A DNA stretch of 31,624 bases from Proteobacteria bacterium UBA4656. GTDB lineage: Bacteria; Pseudomonadota; Gammaproteobacteria; Xanthomonadales; Ahniellaceae. The stretch covers positions 71,252 through 102,875 of the forward strand of contig DHLY01000054.1 in assembly GCA_002405525.1 (NCBI GenBank), given 5' to 3'. Positions 1 through 8,006 of this stretch are shown piece after piece. The stretch's first letter is position 1; each line of letters begins with the position of its first letter. Both the position numbers and the translations under genes were made by a program. Under the pieces are notes generated by a model that made no database searches, was not told where the DNA came from, and saw nothing but the letters and a program-made list of their open reading frames with translations.

Positions 1-2161
1 GCGCGGGATCGTTCGCGCGCCAGGCGAATGCCACCACCTCGCAGTCGCGCAGTTCGAGTTCGATGCGTCCCCACGGGACGCGCTGCACGGCGGCGGGATC
101 GAAGGCATCGAAACGCGCGCCGCGCGTGGCCAGCACCGGATCGAATACCAGGCGATCGCCGCTGCGCACGCCGTTGCCGCCGCTCAGCCACAGTGGCGCA
201 CCCGCGGCATCGAAGCCGAACACGCCGAGGAAGGTCGTGGACGCACCACCGCGCACCTGCTCCTGCAGCACGAAACCCTGGCCCTCCACGCCGTCGAAGG
301 CGTAGATGCCGCCGCGCGCACCGGCGCGCGGATCGCCGACGCCGCCCGACGCACGCGCCGCGCTGGAGACCCCGTCGCGCGAGGCCACCAGCCGGCGCAG
401 CGCCAACTCGCCGCTGCCGCCGTGCAGGCCGGCAAATCGCAGTCGCGCGGTGACCGCGAACGGGTCGGTGTTGCCGGGGGTTTCCTCGAACACCACTTCG
501 ACGCGGCCGAGGCGCGCGCGCTGCACCGGCGCGGTGCCAAGGAAGCGCCCACCCGCCACCTCGACCAGTTCATCGACCACGAAGCCATCGCCCTGCGCGA
601 GCCCGAGCCCGCTGAACCAGCGCTGCGCCCCGCCACCCGCGGGGCCCGCCGCATAGGTGTACCAACTGAACACCACGCGTTGCGGAAAGGCGTTCTCGGT
701 CGGCTCCAGCGTGCGGTCGAGTTCCTCGATCACGAAGCCCTCGCCGCCGCGCGCGGGATCGAACCAGATCCCCGAGCGCGACACCGCGGTTGCTGGCCGA
801 CGCGGCAACAGCGGTGCCGGCACCGCCGGCAGCGCGGCATCCGCGCTGGCGGCGACGTCGATGCGGCAGTCGGCCGCCGGCGCCCCGCTCGACAGGCACC
901 GCTGGCGCAGATCGGCCACCGTCGGCCGGCGTCCGTCCGCCACCCACTGGCGCAGCGCGTTCCAGCCGGTTTCCAGCTCCGCGCGACGGAAGCCGCAGTG
1001 CGAGCGTTCCTGCTCGGTGACGATCGCCGACACCAGGCCCGGTGTGTCGAAGCCCGGCGCGCCGAGCGGCAGCGGCGCGCCGCGATAGCGGCTGCGCAAC
1101 TGCCGCTGGTGCCAGGGTGCGACCAGTTCGTCGCCGCTGGTGTGCAGGCTCAGCACCGGTGCGGCGCCGAAGCCCTGCGCGTTGGAGACCTCCAGCAGCC
1201 GCAAGCGCGCGAAGCGGTCGGCGGCCACCCGGCGCACGCGCGCATCGATGTCCGAGGCCGCGGCATCCGCCGGTGGCAGCGCGCTCGCGTACGCGGTCCA
1301 GCGGTTGTCGAACGGACTCAGACCGGCCGCCTTGTCCGGCGCGCGCACCACCTCCCCCAGACCGAAGGTGGCGTAGGCGAGGTTGGTGAGCAGGAAATCC
1401 TCGTCCTGGATGCCGCTGAGCGCCTGCACCTGCGCCAGCCGGCCACGCTGCGCGGACGTGCGCAGGAACGGCGGCAACGTCACGCCGAGGCACTGCGTGA
1501 TGCGCGCGGCGGTGCGCACCGCGGGGTCGCTGCGCCCGCTCAGTTCCAGCTGCAACGGGATGTCGGCGAGGTTCATCGCCCAATCGAGCGGCGCATCGCC
1601 GGTCAGCAGCTCGCCACCGCCGACCCCGGCGCAGGTGGCGTCGTAGACCATGCGCAGGTCGAAGCCGGAATCCCAGGCCCGCGCGCCGTCGGCCGGCGGG
1701 CACAGTGCGTAGACGCCGGCGATGCGGCCGCGGAAGCGCCAGTCCTCGCCCATCCGCAGCGAGACCAGTCCACCCATCGAGCCGCCCACCGCGTAGACCG
1801 GGCCCGCGCGACCGAAGCGTGCCTCGAACGCCGCCAGCAGCCGCGCGTTGTCCTCGATCGCCACGTACGGACCCCAGCCGCGCGTGCGGTAGCCGCTGGC
1901 CGCGACCGCGAAGCCCTGCTGCAACTGCAGGCCCACCAGCGGGCCGAAGTCGGGGTCGTCGTCGATGTCGAGGTTGTAGCCGTGGTTGACCACCACCAGC
2001 GGATCGCCCGCGCGCCAGCCCGCCGGCACGCGCGCGGCGACCACCGCGCCGCCCTCGGTGGTGGCGCGCCAGGACTGCTCGCCCTGTTGCGCCACGGCGG
2101 GTGCGGTGGCGGCGAGCAGCAGGGCGAGCAGGATGGTGCGGGGCATCGCGAGGCGGTGCAT
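1..2161 (-). CDS. Secreted alpha/beta hydrolase with C-terminal beta repeats (3'-truncated by window edge)
   Basis: The frame is open from ATG 2161 (alternative in-frame ATG 2146) to the left edge, so about 720 residues are visible and the C-terminus is missing. A signal peptide (MPRTILLALLLAATAPAVAQ) follows the second Met, which favours 2146. The hydrolase domain has an early 'VVNHGYN' strand, a nucleophile elbow GGSMGG (Ser near residue 128), an acid candidate in 'HTSGDELV' near 343 and a catalytic-type His in 'ERSHCGF' near 386, which together make a plausible Ser-Asp-His triad. From about residue 460 the protein changes to repeats: 'GIWFDPARGGEGFVIEEL' and later 'GGIYAFDGVEGQGFVLQE' plus 'GAPLWLSGGNG'. 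I associate such G.W..P...G.GF repeats with exported proteins of Xanthomonadales (recalled, not searched). The substrate is unknown; an esterase or peptidase role is possible. No Shine-Dalgarno is obvious at either start. It is divergent from oleA. Confidence 0.82.
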   Translation of the reverse strand, partial: MHRLAMPRTILLALLLAATAPAVAQQGEQSWRATTEGGAVVAARVPAGWRAGDPLVVVNHGYNLDIDDDPDFGPLVGLQLQQGFAVAASGYRTRGWGPYVAIEDNARLLAAFEARFGRAGPVYAVGGSMGGLVSLRMGEDWRFRGRIAGVYALCPPADGARAWDSGFDLRMVYDATCAGVGGGELLTGDAPLDWAMNLADIPLQLELSGRSDPAVRTAARITQCLGVTLPPFLRTSAQRGRLAQVQALSGIQDEDFLLTNLAYATFGLGEVVRAPDKAAGLSPFDNRWTAYASALPPADAAASDIDARVRRVAADRFARLRLLEVSNAQGFGAAPVLSLHTSGDELVAPWHQRQLRSRYRGAPLPLGAPGFDTPGLVSAIVTEQERSHCGFRRAELETGWNALRQWVADGRRPTVADLRQRCLSSGAPAADCRIDVAASADAALPAVPAPLLPRRPATAVSRSGIWFDPARGGEGFVIEELDRTLEPTENAFPQRVVFSWYTYAAGPAGGGAQRWFSGLGLAQGDGFVVDELVEVAGGRFLGTAPVQRARLGRVEVVFEETPGNTDPFAVTARLRFAGLHGGSGELALRRLVASRDGVSSAARASGGVGDPRAGARGGIYAFDGVEGQGFVLQEQVRGGASTTFLGVFGFDAAGAPLWLSGGNGVRSGDRLVFDPVLATRGARFDAFDPAAVQRVPWGRIELELRDCEVVAFAWRANDPA

Positions 2162-2305
2162 TCGGCGCGGGACCGGCGGTTCGGGGAAACCAGACTACGC
2201 CCTCGCCGATGAACCGCGCCCGGACCGGCGTCGCGGCGCGCTTGGTTGCGGCCTCCCGGCCTTCCCGTTACCGTGCCGGCCTCGTCGCATCTCCGGGACC
2301 GCCCC

Positions 2306-3322
2306 ATGCTCTACAAGCACGTCGTCATCGCCTCCGTGGCCCATGTCGAAGCGCCGATCCGCCTGTCCTCGGCCGACATCATGGAGCGACTGGGGCCGAC
2401 CCTGGAGCGGTTCGGCATCCGCGACAACCTCCTCGAGGATGTGGCGGGCATCAGCGCGCGGCGCATCTGGGACGGTCCCGTGCAGCCCTCGGACGCGGCC
2501 ACCCTGGCCGCACAGAAGGCGATCGCCGAGAGCGGCGTGCCGCACGAGAAGATCGGCATCCTGGTCAACACCTCGGTCTCGCGCGACTACCTCGAGCCCA
2601 GCACGGCCTCGATCGTGCACGGCAACCTCGGGCTGGCCGACACCTGCCAGAACTTCGACGTCGGTAACGCCTGCCTCGGCTTCCTCAACGGCATGGACAT
2701 CGCCGCGCGGATGATCGAGCGCGGCGACATCGAGTACGCGTTGATCGTCAACGGCGAGGCCAGCAACGAGATCGCCGAGAAGACCATCGCGCGCATGCTG
2801 CGTCCGGACGTGACGCCGGACGACTTCCGCAACGAGTTCGCCTCGCTCACGCTGGGGTCGGGCGCCGCCGCGATGGTGATGGGGCGCGCCGAACTGCTGC
2901 CCGACGGCCATCGCTTCCTCGGCAGCGTGACCCGTGCGGCGACCAACTTCTCGCACCTGTGCCGCGGCAACATGGACCGCATGGTCACCGACACCCGCAC
3001 CCTGCTGGTGGAGGGCCTCAAGCTCGCCGGCAAGACCTTCCAGGCCGCGCGCGCGGCGATGGGCTGGGCGGTGGGCGAACTCGACGAGTTCGTGATCCAC
3101 CAGGTCAGCAAGGTGCACACCGCCGCGCTGGTCGAACTGCTCGGCATCGACCCGAAGAAAGTGCTCACCGTGTTCCCCGAGTACGGCAACGTGGGCCCGG
3201 CTTCGGTGCCGATCGCGCTGTCCAAGCTGAAGGAACTCGGGCGCCTGAAGAAGGGCAGCCGTGTCGCCCTGCTCGGCATCGGGTCGGGCCTGAACTGCTC
3301 GATGGCCGAAGTCGTCTGGTAG
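2306..3322 (+). CDS. oleA: OleA, thiolase-superfamily acyl-CoA condensing enzyme (olefin biosynthesis)
   Basis: OleA performs the head-to-head Claisen condensation of two fatty acyl-CoAs to a 2-alkyl-3-ketoacid, the first step of long-chain alkene synthesis. ATG 2306 gives 338 residues beginning MLYKHVVIASVAH, the length I recall for Xanthomonas OleA. An upstream in-frame ATG at 2246 would add 20 residues that do not look like the family. Active-site residues are visible: Cys123 in VGNACLGFLNG, Glu97 in DYLEPS, His265 in FVIHQVSKVH and Asn295 in EYGNVGPAS. They match the published X. campestris set (Cys143, Glu117, His285, Asn315, recalled from the literature) with a constant offset of 20, which strongly supports OleA rather than FabH. 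The C-terminal GIGSGLNCSM is also typical. oleB starts 22 nt after the stop. Confidence 0.96.
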   Translation: MLYKHVVIASVAHVEAPIRLSSADIMERLGPTLERFGIRDNLLEDVAGISARRIWDGPVQPSDAATLAAQKAIAESGVPHEKIGILVNTSVSRDYLEPSTASIVHGNLGLADTCQNFDVGNACLGFLNGMDIAARMIERGDIEYALIVNGEASNEIAEKTIARMLRPDVTPDDFRNEFASLTLGSGAAAMVMGRAELLPDGHRFLGSVTRAATNFSHLCRGNMDRMVTDTRTLLVEGLKLAGKTFQAARAAMGWAVGELDEFVIHQVSKVHTAALVELLGIDPKKVLTVFPEYGNVGPASVPIALSKLKELGRLKKGSRVALLGIGSGLNCSMAEVVW

Positions 3323-3344
3323 TCCAGCCGCGCCGCGACTCAAC

Positions 3345-4250
3345 GTGAGCCGCTTGCCGGACTGGCCGGGCGCCACCGGGCGCCGCTTCGAGCGCGCCGA
3401 CCGGCTCGTGCAGCACTACGTCGACCGCGGCAGCGGCGAACCGGTGCTGATGCTGCACGGCAACCCCTCGTGGTCGTGGTACTGGCGGCACCTGATCGAC
3501 GGGCTCGCCGACCGCCACCGCTGCATCGCGCCGGACTGGATCGGCATGGGCCTGTCCGACAAGCCCGGCGACGACCGCTACCGCTACACCCTCGCCTCGC
3601 GCATCGACGACCTCGAGCAGCTCTACCAGCACCTGGTGCGCGACCGCGGGCTGCCGCCGAACGGGCTCACGCTGGCGGTGCACGACTGGGGCGGCATGAT
3701 CGGCCTGGCCTGGGCGGTGCGCCATCCCGAGCGCGTCGCGCGCCTGGTGATCACGAACACCGGCGGCTTTCCCAATCCCAAGGGCCAGCGCCTGCCGTTC
3801 GCGCTGAAACTCGGCCGCGACAGCGCGCTCGGCGCGCTGCTGATCCGCGGCTTCAACGCCTTCGCCGGCGGTGCCACGCGGTTGGCGACCGTGAAGCCGA
3901 TGCCGGCCGAGGTGCGCGCGGCGTACACCGCGCCCTACGATTCCTGGGCCCACCGCATCGCGACCCTGCGCTTCGTGCAGGACATCCCGCTGGGCCCCGG
4001 CGACCCCGCGTGGGCGATCGTGGAGGAAACCGGGCGCGGCCTGCACGCGCTGGCCGACCGGCCGATCCTGCTCGGCTGGGGCCTGCGCGACTTCGTGTTC
4101 GACCGCGCCTTCTACGACGAGTTCGTGCGCCGCTTCCCCGCCGCGCAGCGCTTCGCGTACGAGGATGCCGGCCACTACGTGCTCGAAGACGCGCACGCGC
4201 GTCTGGTGCCCGAGGTGCGCCGCTTCCTCGCCGCGAATCCGCTGCCCTAG
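3345..4250 (+). CDS. oleB: OleB, haloalkane-dehalogenase-like beta-lactone decarboxylase
   Basis: OleB is an alpha/beta hydrolase that decarboxylates the cis-beta-lactone made by OleC to the final cis-olefin. A GTG start at 3345 gives 301 residues; no clear ribosome site is visible, and the short gap after oleA suggests translational linkage. Residues 34-45 carry the oxyanion region LMLHGNPSWSW. The nucleophile is Asp114 in AVHDWGGMIG, as in haloalkane dehalogenases, not the Ser of ordinary esterases. Asp249 (GWGLRDFVFD) and His277 (YEDAGHYVLED) complete the triad. The GLSDKPG segment near 69-75 is also family-typical. On its own it could be called a haloalkane dehalogenase; the position directly after oleA and before oleC-oleD on the same strand decides for OleB. 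Confidence 0.93.
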   Translation: MSRLPDWPGATGRRFERADRLVQHYVDRGSGEPVLMLHGNPSWSWYWRHLIDGLADRHRCIAPDWIGMGLSDKPGDDRYRYTLASRIDDLEQLYQHLVRDRGLPPNGLTLAVHDWGGMIGLAWAVRHPERVARLVITNTGGFPNPKGQRLPFALKLGRDSALGALLIRGFNAFAGGATRLATVKPMPAEVRAAYTAPYDSWAHRIATLRFVQDIPLGPGDPAWAIVEETGRGLHALADRPILLGWGLRDFVFDRAFYDEFVRRFPAAQRFAYEDAGHYVLEDAHARLVPEVRRFLAANPLP

Positions 4251-4275
4251 GCGCCCGCCGGGCGCGAGCGAGCCT

Positions 4276-4361
4276 GTGGGAGCGAGCACCGCTCGCGACC
4301 GCCACCTCGCAGGTTGCGGCAAGAAGCCGATTCAGCGGTCGCGAGCGGTGCTCGCTCCCAC
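4276..4361. repeat. REPIN-type inverted pair of REP palindromes
   Basis: Two perfect 27-nt inverted arms lie at 4276-4302 and 4335-4361, separated by 32 nt. Each arm begins 'gtgggagcgagc' (read inward) and contains its own small hairpin gcgagc-acc-gctcgc, the standard architecture of a REP doublet or REPIN. It sits between the convergent ends of oleB and the PhoD-like gene, where it may also act as a bidirectional transcription stop. Related but different palindromes occur at 9870-9927 and 15310-15386. No RAYT transposase is present in this window. Confidence 0.85.
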
Positions 4362-4406
4362 GCATCCGCTCCGGCACGCTTGCTTCCGCCAGGCAGGCAC
4401 CGGCGC

Positions 4407-5498
4407 TCAGCGCGGCGCGAGCGTGTCCAGCGGCACCTCGCGGCGCAGCAGCTGCGCGCCGTCGACGTCGCGCAGCGACAGGGCGATGCGTCGTGCGTCC
4501 CAATCGACCTCGACCAGCCCGAAGTTCGCCACCCGGTGCGCCGCGCCCACCCGCAGCGCATTCGGCACCGCGACATGCCACTCCTCGGTCAGCCCGCTGC
4601 TGGTGAGGTCGTGCATCGGGTAGGGCACGTTGGCGTCGAGCACGGTCAGCTCCCCGTAGTGCGTGTCGCCAGACAGGAACACCACGCCGCGCGCGCCGCT
4701 GCGGCGGATCGCATCGAACAGGCGCGCCTGGTCGCGCGGATAGTTGATCCACGCTTCCCAGCCCGGGAAGTCCGCCAGCACCTGCAGGCTGGAGCCGATC
4801 AGGCGCACCTCGGCCGGCTCGCGCAACTGCGCTTCCAGCCATGCCCACTGCGCCTCGCCCAGCATGCTCGCCGCCGGATCGGGATTGCGTGCGTACGGGC
4901 CCGGCATCGGCGCGTCCGGGGCCCGGCGCGCCTCGCGGCGCGCCCAGCGCTCGTAGGCCTCGTAGGTGCCCCAGCGCGGATCGACCGTGATCGGCGTGCG
5001 GTTCCAGCGCAGGTCGAGCAGGATCAGCTGCACGCGCTTGCCGGGCGGGCCGAACACGCGTGCGTCGTAGATGCCGTCGCGACGCACGCGCGGCGAGTCG
5101 GCGGGTTCGCCCCAGAAGCGCAGGAACGCGGCGCGGCTGGCCTCCTTCATCGGGTACTCGGCGCCGGCGTCGTTCTCGCCGTAGTCGTGGTCGTCCCAGG
5201 TGGCGAACAGCGGCACCTGCGCGCGCAGCCGCGCGAAACCCTCGATCGCACCCAGGCGCGCGTACTTCGCCGCCAGCACCGCCGGGTCGCGCGTATCGCC
5301 GTAGATGTTGTCGCCGAGGAACACGAAGGCCTGCGGCCTGGCCGCCAGCACCGCGTCCCAGATCGGTTGCGGCTTGTCCTCCTTGCCGCAGGAGCCGAAC
5401 GCGACGCGGGTCAGCAGCGTGTCGGCGGGCAGCACCACGTCGGCGCGCGCCGCATGGGCAAGCAGCAGGACGGCGAGCGCGAAGGCGACCAGGCGCAT
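4407..5498 (-). CDS. PhoD-like secreted metallophosphatase
   Basis: The predicted product is a 363-residue exported phosphodiesterase or alkaline phosphatase of the PhoD family, releasing phosphate from organic phosphoesters in the periplasm or outside the cell. ATG 5498 is chosen because it follows a strong ggagg site and opens a clear signal peptide (MRLVAFALAVLLLAHAARA); the open frame upstream lacks both. Metal-site motifs are all present: FGSCGKED near 34-41, FLGDNIYGDT (Asp63, Asn64), WDDHDYGEND (Asp102, Asp103, His104) and FLSGDTHYGEL (Asp278, His280). The long N-terminal Fn3-like domain of Bacillus PhoD is absent, so this is the short version. The gene lies 103 nt downstream of the TonB-dependent receptor on the same strand and is probably co-transcribed with it, suggesting coupled hydrolysis and uptake of a phosphorus source. 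No pho box was identified. Confidence 0.9.
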   Translation of the reverse strand: MRLVAFALAVLLLAHAARADVVLPADTLLTRVAFGSCGKEDKPQPIWDAVLAARPQAFVFLGDNIYGDTRDPAVLAAKYARLGAIEGFARLRAQVPLFATWDDHDYGENDAGAEYPMKEASRAAFLRFWGEPADSPRVRRDGIYDARVFGPPGKRVQLILLDLRWNRTPITVDPRWGTYEAYERWARREARRAPDAPMPGPYARNPDPAASMLGEAQWAWLEAQLREPAEVRLIGSSLQVLADFPGWEAWINYPRDQARLFDAIRRSGARGVVFLSGDTHYGELTVLDANVPYPMHDLTSSGLTEEWHVAVPNALRVGAAHRVANFGLVEVDWDARRIALSLRDVDGAQLLRREVPLDTLAPR

Positions 5499-5601
5499 CG
5501 GGAATCCTCCGGAAACGCGCGCGGCGCCGGGTCGCGGCGCCGCGGGGTGGTGGAAGTGCGCCGGACCGCCCTCGGTGGCAGCCACGACGCGGGGGAGCGG
5601 C

Positions 5602-7830
5602 TCAGAACGTGGCGTCGAGGGTCAGGAACACCTGCCGCGGCGCGCCGGTCAGCAGGGTGTAGTTGAGCCCGTCGGGGTCGGAGGTCACGAAGCCGTTGCT
5701 GCCGACGGTGGCGAAGTACTCCTCGTCGAGCAGGTTCGACACGTTGAACTGCGCGCGCAGGGTCTCGGCGAAGCCGACGCGGCCGAAGTCGTAGCCGATG
5801 GTGCCGTCCACCACCCAGAAGTCGTCGACCCTGGAGTCGTTGAGGTAGGTGATGAAGCGCTCGTCGGTGTACTTCACGCCCAGCCGGAAATCGAAGCCGG
5901 CCCAGCGGTAGGTCGCTTCGCCCGCGAACAGCACTTCGGGGGCGTCGACCACCTGCTTGCCGTCGGCCGGCACCACGTTGTTGCCGTCGAGGTAATCGGA
6001 GCGGTACTCGGAGTCGTTGTAGGACAGCGAGCCGAACAGGTCGAAGTCTTCCGTCACGCGCCACTGCGCGGCGAGCTCGGCGCCGGTCGAGCGCACCTCG
6101 CCGACGTTGGCGAAGGCGCCCGGGCAGCCGACGATGCCGGCGCAGCGCGAGATGCCGAGCAGGCGGTCGTCGAAGTCCACGCTGTACAGCGCGGCCGAGG
6201 CATCCAGCGTGTCGCCCACCCAGCGCACGCCGGCTTCCAGCGTGCGCGAGGACTCCGGCTCGAGGGTGTCGGCGAACAGGTCGAAGGCCGACTGCGAGGT
6301 CGAGAACGGCCCGCTCACGCCGGCGCGCAGCGCGCCGAGGTTTTCCGCGTAGGAGGCGAACACTTCGGCATCGTCGCTGAACTTCCAGCGCACGCCGGCC
6401 TGCGGCACGAAGTTGTCCTTGGTCTCCAGCTCGCCCTGCGCGCGGGTGCCGATGATGCGCCGCGCCTCGACGTCGACGTCGATCGCCTTGAAGCCGAGGT
6501 CCACCAGCAGGTTGCCGTCGGCCAGCGTGATGCGGTCGGTCAGGTACAGCTGGCGGGTGTCGACCTCGAAGCGCTGGCGGAACACGCGCACGTCGGGGTT
6601 GCGGTAGAAGAAGCCCTCGTCCGGCGGGTTGTCGATCGACAGCGCGTAGAAGTTGCGCTGCAAGCCGTGGGTGTTGCTCTCGACCCAGAAGCCGGCCTCG
6701 ATGCGGTGGATGCCGAAGTCGAAGCTGGCGCGGCCGAGGCCGCCGATGCGCTCGATGTCGTACTCGGTGGTGCGCATCGAGATCGGCAGGCTCGGCGAGG
6801 ACGGCGCATACGGCGTGGCCCAGTGGCCCTGGCCCTCGTTGGTGTGGATGTAGGCGGTGCCGGCCAGCGAGAACGCATCGCCGGACGGCAGGTCGAGCGA
6901 AAGGTAGGCGAGATTGTCGTCGCGCAGGCCGCGCGCGATGTAGTACGCATCGTCCAGCGTCTCCACCCCGCCGGTGAACTGCCCGCGGGCGGCGGCGATC
7001 GCGCGCTGCCAGTCGCGCGCGTAGTTGTCCCAGTCGTAACCGAGGCGATCGGCCGATTCCAGCGACAGGTCGGCGTAATCGGTCTCGTCGCGGCGCGAGG
7101 TGGCGACGTAGCCGGTCAGGCGCAGGGCGTCGATGTCCCAGGTGAACTTGCCGTTGAACTGGGTCTGCTCCTGCGGGCCGAAGCCCTTCCACTTGTCGGC
7201 GTCGGACCACGACGCGGACAGATACATCCCGAAGCCCTCGTTGATGCCGGTGTCGAGCCGGCCGAACACGCGGCGCGCGCTGTCGCTGCCGACCGTGAAC
7301 GCGGTGCGCGCGGTGTAGTCGGGCAGCGGGTCGGCGCTGAAGAACTCGATCGTGCCGCCGAGGTTGTTGGTCGAGGCCGCGCCCACCGAACCCGAGCCCT
7401 GCGCGAGTTCCGCGCGGCCGAGGTTCTCCGAGATCACCGCGCGGCTGACGTGCAGGCCGTTGAAGTTGCCGTAGGACATGTCGCCCAGCGGCACGCCGTC
7501 GAGGGTGAAGCCGAGCTGGTTCTGGTTGAAGCCGCGGATGCCCAGGCGCGCCGACCACTCGTAGGCGCCCCAGGGATCGGCCGACTGGAAGTTCACGCCG
7601 GGCAGCTTGGCCAGCACCTTGAGCGGGCTGGTGCCGGCCGGCAGCACGCGCAGGTCCTCGTAGGACAGCTGCTGCACCTGGCGGGTCTCGCCCTCGCCGA
7701 CAACCGAAATCGTCTCCAGTTCGCGCGCTTCGGCTTCGGCGGCGGGTTCGGCGGCGGGTTCGGCCATCGCGGCGGGGGCGGCCAGCGCGGCGAGGATGGC
7801 GAGCGCAAGCGTGCGCGGCATGGGTTTCAT
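5602..7830 (-). CDS. TonB-dependent outer-membrane receptor
   Basis: A 742-residue TonB-dependent receptor that would import a ligand across the outer membrane using TonB/ExbBD energy. ATG 7830 follows an aagga site at good spacing. A signal peptide (residues 1-23, ending AAMAEP) is followed by a TonB-box-like ETISVVGE at about 39-46. The plug domain follows, with LRVLPAGTSPLKVLAKLPGV, RGFNQNQLGFTLDGVPLGD and the conserved GGTIEF turn near 160. The remainder is the beta-barrel, with the canonical aromatic C-terminus VFLTLDATF. I cannot name the ligand. The downstream PhoD-like phosphatase makes a phosphate ester or organic phosphate a reasonable guess. It is inserted with phoD, in reverse, between oleB and oleC, and is divergent from oleC across 176 nt. 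Confidence 0.95.
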   Translation of the reverse strand: MKPMPRTLALAILAALAAPAAMAEPAAEPAAEAEARELETISVVGEGETRQVQQLSYEDLRVLPAGTSPLKVLAKLPGVNFQSADPWGAYEWSARLGIRGFNQNQLGFTLDGVPLGDMSYGNFNGLHVSRAVISENLGRAELAQGSGSVGAASTNNLGGTIEFFSADPLPDYTARTAFTVGSDSARRVFGRLDTGINEGFGMYLSASWSDADKWKGFGPQEQTQFNGKFTWDIDALRLTGYVATSRRDETDYADLSLESADRLGYDWDNYARDWQRAIAAARGQFTGGVETLDDAYYIARGLRDDNLAYLSLDLPSGDAFSLAGTAYIHTNEGQGHWATPYAPSSPSLPISMRTTEYDIERIGGLGRASFDFGIHRIEAGFWVESNTHGLQRNFYALSIDNPPDEGFFYRNPDVRVFRQRFEVDTRQLYLTDRITLADGNLLVDLGFKAIDVDVEARRIIGTRAQGELETKDNFVPQAGVRWKFSDDAEVFASYAENLGALRAGVSGPFSTSQSAFDLFADTLEPESSRTLEAGVRWVGDTLDASAALYSVDFDDRLLGISRCAGIVGCPGAFANVGEVRSTGAELAAQWRVTEDFDLFGSLSYNDSEYRSDYLDGNNVVPADGKQVVDAPEVLFAGEATYRWAGFDFRLGVKYTDERFITYLNDSRVDDFWVVDGTIGYDFGRVGFAETLRAQFNVSNLLDEEYFATVGSNGFVTSDPDGLNYTLLTGAPRQVFLTLDATF

Positions 7831-8006
7831 GGCGGTTCCTTGGTCTTGTAGGGTTCGGGGCGCGCCCCGGCCTCGAGGTCCGGCGCGAGCCGCGAATGCT
7901 CGGCGCGCGCCATGACGCCCGCATGGACAGCCGGTTGCGCTCCCATGCGGCGCGCGTGTCGCGGCGATGACAGCCGGCGTGGGAAGATTCTCGACTTGGA
8001 GCCCGC

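Noticed and set aside
3345..4250. Haloalkane dehalogenase function
   Set aside because: The Asp nucleophile fold is shared, but the position after oleA and the presence of oleC-oleD make OleB the better explanation.
5305..7851. An 848-codon + strand frame opposite the TonB receptor
   Set aside because: It is the antisense of a receptor with plug, barrel and C-terminal Phe; it contains no recognisable motif.
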